Shown: positions 23,682 to 34,780, numbered from the stretch's first letter. The stretch: 64,000 bases of DNA from Sorghum bicolor (GCF_000003195.3 NC_012878.2:55118629-55182628); one strand, 5' to 3'. Program-made: numbers and translations. The notes: generated by a model from the sequence alone, not told the origin.

Positions 23682-23717
<36 letters not shown>
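23682..23717 (+). repeat. (CAT)12 microsatellite
   Basis: Twelve perfect CAT units about 210 bases after the DUF1677 stop codon, probably in its 3' UTR. They are followed by clustered CATGCATG motifs. Confidence 0.95.
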
Positions 23718-24150
23718 ATATTCAGGTCAGCCAGTACTATAGTAGGTAGCATGCACACATCCATGCATGCATGCATGCTACCAGAAGCATCATCAGAGAT
23801 CAGATACTCAGGTGGGTTGTAAGCTAGCTAGTACGTATACTTAGCTACGTTGTATACTGTACGTAGTAGGTAGCATGCATACATCCATCCATACTGTTAG
23901 ATTGTACTCTAGGTACAGTGTTGTAAGTATATATACGTATATACATGATCAATCTCTGTCTCTGTCAGACTGTCTGTGTCTTTCAGCACAGACGACCCAT
24001 GTCCCAGGTTGTGTTGACTCCTCCTGTATTGTCTTGTGGAATTAACTCTATCTTTTTTCTTTTCTCGGCGGAGGCTGTATGTTTAGGACAAGTGGGCTCG
24101 AAAAGTGTAACTGGGTCGGGCTCGTATTGGGCCAAGAAAGTGAAGAGGAG
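23718..24150. other. DUF1677 3' flank
   Basis: AT-rich DNA with repeated GCATGCAT and GTACGTA motifs; the DUF1677 3' UTR probably ends here. No gene was seen. Confidence 0.4.
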
Positions 24151-24320
24151 CAGTGGCGGAGCCAGAATTTCTGGTTATGATGGTCTATTGTCTAATTTTT
24201 TTAACCGCTATAAATTTAATATGTGAGTAGTACACAAGTATGTAAATTACAAAAATGCAATTAGAGAAAAAAAGGACATTCACAGTTCATAAATCTCTTG
24301 GCTGTTCTATCTATTTATTC
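24151..24320 (+). mobile_element. hAT-like left end, interrupted by the HOP segment
   Basis: CAGTGGCGGAGCCAGAATTTC is a typical hAT-type terminus, resembling CAGTGGCGAAGCC of the complete element at 43525. The matching right end was not found. The last 75 bases (24246-24320) are repeated at 25851-25925. Confidence 0.5.
24246..24320 (+). repeat. 75-bp direct repeat, left copy, flanking the HOP segment
   Basis: This stretch contains GGACATTCACAGTTCATAAA and CTGTTCTATCTATTT and is matched at 25851-25925 with only a few differences. The two copies bracket about 1.5 kb that contains the HOP pseudogene. Confidence 0.9.
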
Positions 24321-25157
24321 TCTCGAGCCGTCCAATAAGGCGCTCAAGTCCGGCCTCGCCCCCGCGTCGGCACCGAGACGTCCGGTGGGCTCCGGGGCGG
24401 ACGCCGTCGGCAAGATTTTCCAGGGCCTGAGCTATGGACCAAGGTCGCCGTGGATCCCACCACTCGTGTCTACCTTGAGCAGCCGGACTTCGTTCAGATG
24501 CTGCGGGAGGTGCAGCGGAACCCCAGCAGCCTGAACAACTACCTTTCTGACCAACGAATGGTTCAGGTGCTCACCCTCATGTTGAGCATCAAGCTCCAGA
24601 ACCAGAGCAACGGGGCGCCTGAGCCGGCCGCAGCGCAATCAAACCTGCCGCCACCAAAGCAGCAGCCAGAGGCGAAGGCAAGGGAGCCGGAGCCGGAGCC
24701 GGAGCCTATGGAGGTGACAGAGGAGGAGAAGGAACAAAAAGAGAGGAAAGTGTCGGCGCAGAAGGAGAAGGAAGCGGGCAACGCCGCTTACAAAGTGAAG
24801 GATTTTGAATTTTTGATACCGCGATCCAGCACTACACAAAGGCCATGGAGCTCGATGATGAGGACATCTCCTACATGGCTACATTACCAATCGTGCTGCT
24901 GTTTATCTTGACATGGGAAAGTATGATGAATGCATTAAGGACTGTGATAAGGCTGTTGAGAGAGGAAGGGAACTACATGCTGATTTCAAGATGATCTCGA
25001 GGGCACTCACCAGAAAAGGAACTGCTCTTGCCAAACTTGCTAAATCATCGCAAGACTATGATGCTGCCATTGAGACTTTCCAGAAGGCGTTAACTGAGCA
25101 CCGGAACCCAGATATCCTGAAAAAAAACTAAATGATGCAGAACGAGCAATAAATGCG
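24321..25157 (+). pseudogene. STI1: HOP/STI1 (Hsp70-Hsp90 organizing protein) fragment, frameshifted
   Basis: Segments in three frames together match the middle of plant HOP/STI1. They read KALKSGLAPASAPRRP, then VDPTTRVYLEQPDFVQMLRE and NPSSLNNYLSDQRMVQVL (first DP/STI1 motif), EPEPEPEPMEVTEEEKEQ, EKEAGNAAYKVKDFE, YTKAMELDDEDISY, MGKYDECIKDCDKAVERGRE and ALTEHRNPDILKK (TPR2A). Breaks: loss of about 2 nt near 24423, an 8-nt gain near 24817, an 8-nt gain near 24876 that repeats CTACAT, and an A-tract shift near 25121. Similarity stops after the LNDAERA equivalent at about 25150. The remaining TPR domains are absent and the gene cannot make a co-chaperone. No introns are seen over 830 bp. It sits between 75-bp direct repeats and upstream of a Helitron-like terminus. 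Confidence 0.9.
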
Positions 25158-25814
25158 TAGTAATTTATAGAAAAATCTAAAAATTATAAAATAAATTTTG
25201 TTCAGCTCCACATATATAGATCCATGCAGTAAACAAAAAATATCACAAATTTAGTATATTTTTTTTGCTGGGATGCTTGCCTATGTTTTTTAGTGTAAAA
25301 TTGAAATTGTAGTTATCTTACTCCAATTATTATAAAATTTTTATGGTAGCCTATTTAATGTGATGCTTGATTTGTGGTAAAAGTTTTAGCATCATTCTTG
25401 CATATCTCACCGATTTACTAATTTAGCTAGATTTATGTTTGAGGAAGCTTCCACTACCTTTGCACGATGTGTTGTTATGTCATATGAACACTTCATATAT
25501 CATAGTATTTCATAGGAATCCTAATCTAAATAAAAAAATAAAACTTGCAACAAACTTCCCAGGTTTTAATATAATACTAAGGTATATTAAGAGGTAATAT
25601 TAGAGTAAGATAAGGTTTGACTAATTTCCTATTTTTATTATTAAATAAATATGCCTTTAAGCTACATATTATTGTAAATATTAACTAATTAATACCATAG
25701 ATGTCATGGTTATCAATAAAATAAATTATGGACTTTAAATTTTATAAAAAGGATAAATATAAATAGATATGTAACATTATGTTATCACTTTCTATGACTA
25801 TTTGATGTTTTTTT

Positions 25815-25848
25815 TCCGTTACAATGCACGGATATATTTGCTAGTAAG
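25815..25848 (+). mobile_element. Helitron-like 3' terminus
   Basis: CCGTTACAATGCACGG can form a short stem (CCGT/ACGG). It is followed by an AT-rich tail ending in CTAGT at about 25848, the hairpin plus CTRR layout of Helitron 3' ends. It closes the segment that carries the HOP fragment. The 5' end might be the TC at about 24319, but this is not demonstrated. Confidence 0.5.
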
Positions 25849-25850
25849 TT

Positions 25851-25925
25851 ACAAAATGCATTCAGAGAAAAAAAAGGACATTCACAGTTCATAAATCTCT
25901 TGACTGTTCTATCTATTTGTTCTTC
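25851..25925 (+). repeat. 75-bp direct repeat, right copy
   Basis: Right-hand copy of the repeat at 24246-24320, in the same orientation. It carries one extra A in the A-run and a few substitutions. Sequence after the repeat differs from that after the left copy. Confidence 0.9.
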
Positions 25926-26565
25926 AAATTGCTCTTCTGTAATGATACTATTTCAATTTACCATTCCAATAATAGTAATGATATAGAAAAAAGTCTACCT
26001 ACAATTAAAAATAAATAGTGCAATGCGACCATATGCATGCCAATAATATAATATTATATTCTAATGATGCAGAATAAAATAAGGTTTTGCCCTGATGGCG
26101 TTAGTCTCTAGCACTAGGAGAGATTAGGAGAAAAAAATAGAAACATAACTAGACAAACAAGCTAATGGACCAAAGATCTTGAGACGTATTGCAGAGGACT
26201 CTTGACTCACGTGTGCTGCTACAGTGCTGCTCGTCGTCCGTCGCCGGCGGCGGTGCCGGCCTGCCGCCGCCACTATGTTCAAGCACAACACTGCAGGGAT
26301 ACAGACGCAGGGAGAAATACGTAAGCGTCCCACTCGCACACGTATTCGCTAAAAGCAAAACGCCGCAGCCAAAGGATGCTCTAGTCTCTAGACGTATTGG
26401 CTTGATAAGGATCCAATTTTCCTATGTTTATGGACCTTGATCGGCCAAGCGTATGGTGGTTTATGGATCACTCGGACCACCATGTAGCTCAGACTGAAGA
26501 GGAGGCTGCACTGTGGTGGGCCAAAACACGGTCATGAGAGTATGGGACGCTGCGATGTACAGTAA
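25926..26565. other. Intergenic, nothing recognised
   Basis: AT-rich followed by mixed composition. No gene, terminus or repeat can be supported. Confidence 0.4.
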
Positions 26566-26943
26566 GGGCTACTTTGGAAGTTAGTGGAACCTATCCCAGG
26601 GAGCAAAACCTCTGACGCGGATTTTTTTTGACATTCATTTCCTTGTGCCCACTTTCCTCCGAGGGTCTTTGTTCCCTGCTGTTGTTTGGGCAGTCTCACA
26701 CTCTCACTCAAGGCAGAGTCAGCGAGGGACAGATACGTGACGCAACGGAGAGGGGATGCGCTCCTGGCCACATGACTAGTGGCTTCCTGCCCCGTGAAAA
26801 ACGACGGGATATGGGCTGCAATCCCGCGTCAAGTGGGCTTCCAAAGGGCGTGGTGGATTAGATCAGGGAAGCTTGCCTCGAGGTTTTCTCTCTCTGGGAA
26901 TTTACAGGGAACCCGGAGGGATCATGTGCTCCCAAACGAGGCC
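26566..26943. mobile_element. Tourist-like MITE with TAA target duplication
   Basis: A 378-bp element whose ends GGGCTACTTTGGAAG and, reverse-complemented, GGCCTCGTTTGGGAG are imperfect inverted repeats. TAA is present on both sides (26563-26565 and 26944-26946). The ends match the Tourist consensus style. It has no transposase. Confidence 0.75.
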
Positions 26944-27348
26944 TAAGTGGTACTTTTCTTTTTCCTTGCTAAAGTAAAGTAATTTTCTTTTTCCAGAACT
27001 ACGGCACATGCAAACATTAGCCGTCGAGGGCGAGAAGATTATTTACATGGGTGTTACATAAGCAGCAGAGTTACAATATGACCAACAGTAACTTGCTATT
27101 ACTAATTTACTAGTACATACAAGGACGAATTGAGCTTTATTTTTTTTTTCTCTCACAGCTTATGGCCGCGGTATGCCCCGTCCGGCACGCCCTCAATTAA
27201 ACGTAAGCGCAGAAGCAGAGCTTTCTTTCAACAGGAAATGGCACATCATTAAAGTTCAGAGGGAACATGACTCTAAGCAATGAAAGAAAGAAAGGAGATA
27301 TAAAGCGAAAGAATACACTAAACTCGATCTTTTTGGTGAAAGTGATAT

Positions 27349-28305
27349 GGGCAATGCTAAGGTACACCCTTTATTTGTAAGGAGGTAATATTTCCAATAA
27401 ATCTGAGCCGTTAACTTTTAGATTTTTAAAATCAATTATAATTGATCTAAGAAAAGAAAAAAGAAAAACAAAATATCTTCAAATCCCCTCATGCATGGGA
27501 CGTATAGAACCGGCGGTCGGCCGCGCGGCCCTTCCGTTGATTGCGTGTCCTTCTTTTAGTATGTTATATATAAATAAAATATTAACATGTATACAATAGC
27601 TATTCAGTTATTAAAAATTACGTTACATATATAAAAAAATATCATTAATTAACACATTAATTGAGGCCTTGTTTAGTTCCCAAAATATTTTACAAAATTT
27701 TTCAAATTCTCAATCACATTGAATTTTGCGGCACATGTATGGAGCACTAAATATAGATAAAATAAATAACTAATTACACAGTTTATCTGTAATTTGCGAG
27801 ACGAATCTTTTGAGCCTAATTAATTCATGATTGGACAATATTTGTCAAATACAAACAAAAGTACTACTGTTCATATTTTGCAAAAAGTTTTGAAAGTAAA
27901 CAAGGCCTGAGATGACGTGAACTTTGTAGCGACCTAAAACATGTCACCTATATTGAGCATGCAAGATGGCATGTAAATTTTTGTGCACGTTGGGCACATA
28001 TACACATCATTTTCACGTCACTTTGAATAAAAAAATATGTAGTTTATGTTAATTAAGTTCTGCTATATCTAAAGTTGAAAAAAATAAAAAGATTTACCAC
28101 ATTCAATAGATCATGAATGCATCAATTAGATCTAAAACGATCTTCATCTCTAAAGCTTTTCCTGATTTGTCATACTTCCCAAAATTAAAAATGAAATAAA
28201 TATATGTTCCATATATTACCTATTAGGAGGTAATAGTTGACCGTGACCGTCCGATCGAAATAAATAAACGGCTCATATTCATTTGGGTGTACCATAGCAA
28301 AGCCC
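27349..28305. mobile_element. Mutator-like non-autonomous element with 9-bp duplication
   Basis: Ends GGGCAATGCTAAGGTACACC and, reverse-complemented, GGGCTTTGCTATGGTACACC are inverted repeats; similarity extends inward (GAGCCGTTAA / GAGCCGTTTA; GGAGGTAATA). A perfect 9-bp duplication AAGTGATAT flanks it at 27340-27348 and 28306-28314, the mark of the Mutator superfamily. The 957 bp include a nested family A MITE, so the original element was about 0.71 kb. No transposase frame is present. Confidence 0.9.
27665..27907. mobile_element. PIF/Harbinger-like MITE, family A copy 3 (nested)
   Basis: A 243-bp copy inside the Mutator-like element, with ends GGCCTTGTTTAGTTCCC and AACAAGGCC and TGA on both sides (27662-27664 and 27908-27910). 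Confidence 0.9.
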
Positions 28306-28314
28306 AAGTGATAT

Positions 28315-29870
28315 AAATTAAGTTCGAGCTCACGTTTAAACAATCCTCAAAATAAGATTGAACAAACAGTAGTTTTGCTTGAACAGTCTCATTTATTTGG
28401 GGCTACGCGAACCAGTCCAACAGTAACCCAAGGCTCTCGGCAGATTAAGGCTTTTTTTATCGGCAGGGCTTGGGCTTCTCTAAGTCAGATGATGGTAGGT
28501 GGTACGAAATCGTCAATGAACATGGTGGAGAAAGACCTCCGAGGAGCCTGACGATGAATACATAAGATATGATTGAAAGTAATGTTTGCTAACTTGTTGT
28601 GAAAGAAAATTATTATTAAATTGCTGGTGTTTTGACAAATAATCTCAAACAAACAAGCTAATACCAGATTGTGTAGGACTGGCCTATACAAACAGTTTGT
28701 CGGCTAGCGCCAAAAGACTTTTGATTAAATTGGTAGAGATAAGCGTAGCTCAGCTGGTAGTAAAAGTCAAGTGACAAATTGAAGTGGCTAACAAAATTCG
28801 TTGCCCAACAAACAGATCCAGATTAGGCGGGCACATATAGCCGGTTAGCTTAGGATCAGCCAAACTTGGGCTATTTTTGGTACTACTGAATGAAACGGTA
28901 CATGAATAGTGATCATTATGGGTCACTTAGTCAGCACCCGGGCACCTGTCACCATTATGGGTCTAGATCGAGGTAGACTTCAATGAACCAAGCAAATATC
29001 TGGCTGATGAAGCTTATATTCTCCAGAGAAACAGTATGTATCCAAGTTTTCGAGTCATACATGCATGTTTTACATGCCTGGAGTTGGAGTATATTTGTAG
29101 AGTTAGTTACATACAACTTTCAGCATGAATCCGAGTCGTTACTGCCTGAACCTCTAACAAACTGTATGAGTACGACAGAAACTTCGAACTGTACTGTACA
29201 TGAATCATATACTTCGGGAAGCAAAGAGTAATCCAATTAGATTGCGTTCGGTTAACCTGGATTTGAACCCGGAACTATTCTAGCTTTTCAAAACTATACA
29301 AATTAGTGAACCAATTCCATCTGGAATCTTTCGATGGACTCAATCCAGAGCACAAGGAAAGTGATTTAGTTATTAGTATGGGCTCTACCGCTGAAATAGG
29401 TGGATGCTGTTCGTCATAGTCATCGATTTGAGCTGCCCATTGGTTGTGTATTATTGGTCGGCTGTTACTGTTATTAATTTTGGACAGTGATGTCGAGCTT
29501 ATGGGTCATTCCTACTACAAATCGTCTGAAAAATAGAAGGTAATAATGAACAATGACCTGAATAGTACGTCTCTCATCCATGCCTATATGCCTGCCTCCA
29601 AGAGCAACTCCTGGAATTTGGTAAAATGAACTCCCTATTTGATTTCCAGCAGCTTGGTAAAGCAGCTCACTAGAAACAAGAAGTTGACAAAGCTCGTCGA
29701 AGAGGCTAACGCTGCCTGGATTGCGGCCGCTTTAGATTATTGCTGTCTGTGTTATTTGCAGTGAACGGCACCTTTCTCTTGTAATCTTTTTTTTCTTTGT
29801 GTAACCCGCACACTAGGAGGCATCTCGCCAAGTGCTGTCAAGGGTGTTTTTTTCTCTCTCTAAACTCCTC
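28315..29870. other. Intergenic, nothing recognised
   Basis: AT-rich. A stretch at about 28745 (GCGTAGCTCAGCTGGTA) looks like the 5' half of a tRNA but has no B box or closing stem. No gene is supported. Confidence 0.4.
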
Positions 29871-29873
29871 TTA

Positions 29874-30105
29874 GAGCAAGTATTATAATACAGCCAACTG
29901 CTGGCTGTAAGATTTCTTTATAGCTTTCTTACAGCCTACTCATATAATGATTAGCTCATCACTATTAATAGATGGTCCACTTGTCTGTCTCACAGATTTT
30001 TTTGGTTTTTGTGTCTGAGCCGGGCTGTAAGCTTACAACCCGCTTTTACTCTCTCTCCTCCACCTCAGCATTTAGCTGGCTTACAGCCTGCTATAATACT
30101 TGCTC
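29874..30105. mobile_element. MITE with GAGCAAGTATTATA ends
   Basis: A 232-bp element with inverted ends GAGCAAGTATTATAATACAG and, reverse-complemented, GAGCAAGTATTATAGCAGGC. TTA is duplicated on both sides. The interior has further self-complementary pieces (GCTGTAAG / CTTACAGC), giving a strong fold-back. PIF/Harbinger (Tourist) type. Confidence 0.9.
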
Positions 30106-30464
30106 TTAAAGAAACACGTGTCACGCATGTCCCAAAAAAAAACAAAGCTCCTCGAACTCTGTAACTTTTGGCGAAGAAGCGCGTATCCGTCCTGTCACGC
30201 CGGTTTTTAGTTTCCCCCAGACCCCACGTTCTTCTTTTCTCTGTTTTGGCGCCGCCCGAGCGGCAAACACGGCGGATCAGGCCATCAGCGTGATTTGCGT
30301 TAAAAAAAAAAAAGGCCATCAGGGTGATGGCGACCATCTGGACGCCGCCAGGCCTGGCCACCCCGCGATGGCGCGTTCGGCGTTTGTGACTAGTGGGAGC
30401 TTATGGTTTATCGCTAGGGGATCTCATTGTTCTTATCTGTTTCTTTCTAATTTTGGTTCTAGGT

Positions 30465-31790
30465 TATTTTATTTTTTTTTGAACATGGAAAGGTTCTCCA
30501 TTACTCATAAAACTGCGCCAAATCATTGGCGACCAGAACTCGAGTACAAGTTGGGATGCTGTCCACAATCGGACCTTCACCCGGATTCAAACTCGCCCCT
30601 AGGGCAGCAAGGCTATCAGCAGCCGAATTACAAGAACGGGATGTGTGAACTACAGTATAAGAGGTAAAAATTCTTTGAAGAAGGGTTTTAAGCTCCCACA
30701 AGAGTCCTCCAGCAGAACAGCGATCAACGTCTTGAAACCTCAACGCTTGCACGATCGAGCTTGCATCTGTTTCTAGGATGATTTTTTGTATTCCGAGATC
30801 AGCTGCCCTTTGCAAAGCTTGGAGACAGGCCACTATCTCAGCATGGAAAGCCTCACTGACCCTTTCAATTTTGCCATAACCCGATGTGATTACTCCTCCA
30901 TCCCATTCCCGTATCAGGAAACTCCATCCACCTGATCTATTGCTTGCAGAAAAAGCTCCGTCACAGTTGATCTTCAACACATCTTCAGGCAGTGGCGACC
31001 ATCTCTTCCTTGTTACCGTCTCTTTTGCCTGAATGGCGTGTTTCAGAGATGACCATTCTGTTGCATAGGAGCCAATCAACAGGGCCAGCCGACAACTTTC
31101 TCTAGGTGTTTCTCCTTCCCTGACTCCACAACGCTCAGACCACCACAGGTACAACAAGGTTATCACTTGTCTTTGCATTTCTGGTTTCATCTTCAGAATC
31201 AGGTCCAAGGCTTCTCTGGCTGATATACATACTGCTAACTCCTCCCGTACTGTCTCGAGTTGCAGACATGTCCAAACACGACGCACCTCCTTGCATTTGA
31301 AAAACAGATGTGCTCCATCCTCATCAAAACGCCCACACATGACGCAGCTTGGATTAATCCCCATCCCCCTCCTTCTCAGGTTTGTCCGGAGAGCCAAGCT
31401 GTTGTGTCCCAGGCGCCATAAGAAGTGGGTCATCTTCTTTGGACAGTTCAGGTTCCAGATATTTCTCCAGAAAGGATCACTCGCCGTCGCAGCAGTACCC
31501 GACGTCGAGCCTCCTCCCCTGCTGGCCGCATCCAATTTTTTATTTGCCACAAAAACCTTGTACGCCGATCTAACAGTGAAATGCCCATTGTTATTGAAAT
31601 GCCAAGCCACCAGATCATCCATACCTTCATGAACTGGTATACATAAGATGCATTCAGCGTCTTCCTCCCAAAAGGTGTCCCTGACTAAAACTTCATCCCA
31701 GCCTCCCGTGCCTGGGTCGATTAGTTCATGGACGTGTGAAATCAGGTTGGAACCTCTTGGTGGTGGTGTTGACATGTAATTTTGGGCAGA
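30465..31790 (-). mobile_element. 5'-truncated LINE (L1-type) insertion
   Basis: On the minus strand the element ends in an A-rich tail (T-run at 30465-30480 on the plus strand) about 20 bases after the stop codon at 30501. It is truncated at the other side near 31790, where two in-frame TGA codons precede the open frame. 5' truncation plus an A tail is the normal product of target-primed reverse transcription. A flanking duplication could not be defined. Confidence 0.7.
30501..31775 (-). CDS. zf-RVT plus RNase H (RVT_3) ORF of a LINE, 424 aa, intact
   Basis: A single uninterrupted frame carries the C-terminal part of a plant non-LTR retroelement polyprotein. Residues about 60-170 are the zf-RVT region (AWHFNNNGHFTVRSAYK; FWRNIWNLNCPKKMTHFLWR; C144-VM-C147 ... 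H156 ... C161). Residues 268-395 are an RNase H-like domain with all four expected acidic residues: D272 (INCDGAF), E313 (FHAEIVACLQAL), D337 (LETDASS) and D387 (CNSAADSLAALG). The reverse transcriptase and endonuclease parts are missing, so it cannot mobilise itself. The start MSTPPPRGSN is simply the first methionine after upstream stops. The absence of any stop over 1.27 kb means either a recent insertion or selection. I favour recent insertion. Confidence 0.8.
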   Translation of the reverse strand: MSTPPPRGSNLISHVHELIDPGTGGWDEVLVRDTFWEEDAECILCIPVHEGMDDLVAWHFNNNGHFTVRSAYKVFVANKKLDAASRGGGSTSGTAATASDPFWRNIWNLNCPKKMTHFLWRLGHNSLALRTNLRRRGMGINPSCVMCGRFDEDGAHLFFKCKEVRRVWTCLQLETVREELAVCISAREALDLILKMKPEMQRQVITLLYLWWSERCGVREGETPRESCRLALLIGSYATEWSSLKHAIQAKETVTRKRWSPLPEDVLKINCDGAFSASNRSGGWSFLIREWDGGVITSGYGKIERVSEAFHAEIVACLQALQRAADLGIQKIILETDASSIVQALRFQDVDRCSAGGLLWELKTLLQRIFTSYTVVHTSRSCNSAADSLAALGASLNPGEGPIVDSIPTCTRVLVANDLAQFYE

Positions 31791-33470
31791 AGTAAAATGT
31801 GCTCATCAATTTACATTTGTTGTACCTTTCGCAGAATCATTTGTTATTTATTATATCATGTTTTTAGAATCATACGTCAATTTGTGCAGCGGTAGGTCAA
31901 TAAAATTATAAGCCATTACGAAAAAGAGCCAGTTCTTTGGATCATTGCTTATAATAATACAATATGCACCATTTGTTATTATTTGCTCCCCTGTCCTAAA
32001 ATAAATGCAACTCTAGAGTTTGACACTTGTTCAAAAAGAATGCTACTGACACTAGCTTGTCAAAAGACAATGTAGCATTGTTAATGTAACTTATTCCCCA
32101 TTCACAATTCCTTTTGTTAGGCTTGCTAATGTTTCTTTTCTCTTCTATGAAAGTACACCCCTATAGTTTAGTTTGAAAATTTTGGCGAGGCCTGGTGTCG
32201 CTCTGGCATTGATATTCACATTTCTCAAACTATCAAGGTGGTGTTTGGTTCATTTTAGGGAGTGGTAATGTTAATGTAAGTGGATCACCCTGCTATGAGT
32301 TTCAGTCCAACGGAAATTGAGTTTTGTTTGGTTAGCTGTACGAGAGTGATGTGCGGGCTATAGTCATTAGTGTTCAGGGGCAGGCGGTGTCGTATCCGAT
32401 GCTGCGTCAACCGATTACGTGCCAACCAAACCAAACGATATGTGCCGTAACCCAATCCCACTATAGAGCTGATAGCATTAGCAGGGCAAAAGGCTCGAAA
32501 CAAACGCGTTCTAAGATCATTGCAGAAATGCCTATTGCCACGTTGTCTTGAGTGTTCATGAGTGGCCATGAATATCTATGATGATGATCCCGACATATGG
32601 ACTAATCACACTAGTCAATGAAAAGTTCATCAGCCCTTCTCATCATATTCCTATCAACGTGCCCAAACAAGCTAAAATGATTGATGATTTTCTCGTCACC
32701 ATATACAGATAGCAGATCATGCCATCTACGCTCCAACGCTAGCTTGCTTGATGAGAAATATACCCATTGTCTTCACCCAAGGATTATGATGGTGAAATCA
32801 TGCATGGAAGGGCGCAGCTAGCTCATATATAGACACATACAGTTCTCTGATTCTTTCGATCAACCTCTAGAACTAGTTAGAACATGATTTTCGATGATTT
32901 GCCGTCAGAAAATCAATAGGACACTAGCTCCTCTCCCGTCATGCAATGATGTTTAAGATGTGGACATTGTCTCACAACAATGCCTTTTACTGCTATTTTT
33001 TCCTGGCAATACATTCATATATAAATTACAAAAAATAATCATTAAAACACTTAGTACCAGCATCATTTTTTTTTGCAAATTGTTTGCTTGGTTTCTGTTA
33101 GTGTTCAAAGTTTTTAAAGTAGTATTAGTATATTTAATATTTGGCCACTAATAGAATTCACTAGCACATGTGAAAAAGTTATATAACATTATAAATGATC
33201 TTTTATCTTTTTTATTGAAAATGTTGCTTAAATATTTCATCATATTAGTATAGTTTGGTTGCATTAGTTTAGCTCAAAATATGTTGCTTGGGCTTACAAG
33301 TCGAAATGAATGCCGATTAAGAACCTAATCACTCCTAGCTATCTCCAATTGAATGAGTATGCAAGCATAGCAGGAAGCAATCTCAGTCATGAATCAAACA
33401 GATTAAACACAAAAAAGGAACAATATAAATACGTTCTATATATTCGAACGGTTCTAAAGTACAAGGCAGA
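31791..33470. other. AT-rich intergenic DNA with a possible Tourist-like element at 32237-32515
   Basis: GTGTTTGGTTC at 32235 and GAAACAAACGC near 32500 are weakly complementary ends with CCAAACCAAACG near the right end. This might be an old Tourist-like MITE, but target duplication is unclear. Nothing else is recognised. Confidence 0.35.
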
Positions 33471-33474
33471 AAGT

Positions 33475-33600
33475 ACTGTTGGCAGAAAGTACTGTTTGTC
33501 TGATAAGTCATGGTAGAAAGTACTGTTGGCTGATTTGTTGTGAGAGAAAAATACTGCTGAATGGCTGACAGATTCGGCTGATAAGCTCAAGCGAACAATG
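33475..33600. mobile_element. Small fold-back element sharing termini with 62035-62340
   Basis: CTGATAAGTCATGGTAGAAAG and TTCGGCTGATAAGCTC lie around TTGTGAGAGAAAAATACTG. The reverse complement of the same phrases (GCTTATCAGCCGAATC, CAGTATTTTTCTCTCA, CATGACTTATCAGCC) occurs at 62041-62345. This indicates a dispersed MITE-like repeat of about 120 bp; exact ends and duplication were not resolved. Confidence 0.5.
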
Positions 33601-33979
33601 TGGACCAGATGGATGCGCATAACTAATACAAATAGTTGTTCGATATTTATTCATATCTTAAATAGAAGGTATTGAGTTTCTTTTGTAGTATTGATGATAT
33701 TCTAAATCTAGTACACAGTGCTTTTCAAATTGTGTTTATGTATTCATAAAAAAGAGTCATGTGTGGAGAATATGCTGCAAAATATAAAGTATTTTTATTC
33801 CATATGACATTAAAGAACAACTAATATATACTAATAATATTCTTCTTTGTGCGAGACACTAATGATAATACTGAAAATAATGTTTGCATTTACATTTTTA
33901 TAACATACTTAGCAATTCAAATTTCAAATAACATTTGGGTTATGGGTACAATGCAGCAATAAACTATAAAGATATGTTG

Positions 33980-34100
33980 AGCAAGCGAACGCTAGACTAG
34001 TTGGTCTGGCTGTGCAATTTGCACCCTGCCTGGCTAGAGTTTGAATCCCCTATGGAACAAATTTGTTGGACGGAGGAGACGTAGTTTATTTGCGTGTTGA
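33980..34100 (+). mobile_element. Possible tRNA-derived SINE
   Basis: GCTAGACTAGTTGGTCTGG resembles a pol III A box and TAGAGTTTGAATCCCC, 33 bases later, a B box; an A-run follows at 34101. The order and spacing match a tRNA-like SINE head such as the Au family of grasses. The cloverleaf does not fold as a functional tRNA. Confidence 0.45.
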
Positions 34101-34780
34101 AAAAAAATCTCTTCATCTGCTCCATGCCAAAACACACGTCTAACGTCAGCCCAATCTCATGAGAGCTGCAATGCCGCTACGTATGAGTGAGGTAGAGATT
34201 CGGGGGTTTTTCTCGACGTGTGTGAGAAGGTCTTCTTTTTAAGCACAATGCTCGCTTGTGGGTTGAGTTTTTTTTAAGAAATGTTGAAACATGTTTATAA
34301 TGGGTATAGAGACAATTAAGTTAGTGGACTATATACAATAGTTATGCGTCACCAAATATACTCCTTAATATATGGAGTATGTTGAGAAAAAAATGACACC
34401 ATATATATGACTTGGCATTTTATCTAAAAAAATTAAAGTCTTTATATTTTTAGCTCAGCTGTAATACACATTAATATAGAGAAAAAAAGTAAAACAATTA
34501 AGAGAACGCCAACTAGGAATGGATTTCACATCTGCGATAATATAAAACTAGAAAAAATAATGAACTAGCACATACCGAAGTACGTGTTGGTTACTCATGT
34601 CCGTACTGCCGAATTCTGTTGCTTGTCTATTGTATGCAACATGCTTGGCTCGTTGGAATCAATTTTGCAATGCACACAATACCCCTCGTTTACTGTGTTC
34701 GCGTACTGTCGTAACTTTTTGGCCTCTTTAATTACACTGTTAGCTTTGAATTTGAACAAGCAGGTTATACTTGAGTGCGG

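Noticed and set aside
23682..23717. Short regular repeats considered as a CRISPR-like array
   Set aside because: Perfect trinucleotide microsatellite in a plant 3' UTR; no spacers.
28745..28790. tRNA-like phrase GCGTAGCTCAGCTGGTA
   Set aside because: No anticodon arm, B box or acceptor pairing follows, so it is not a tRNA gene.
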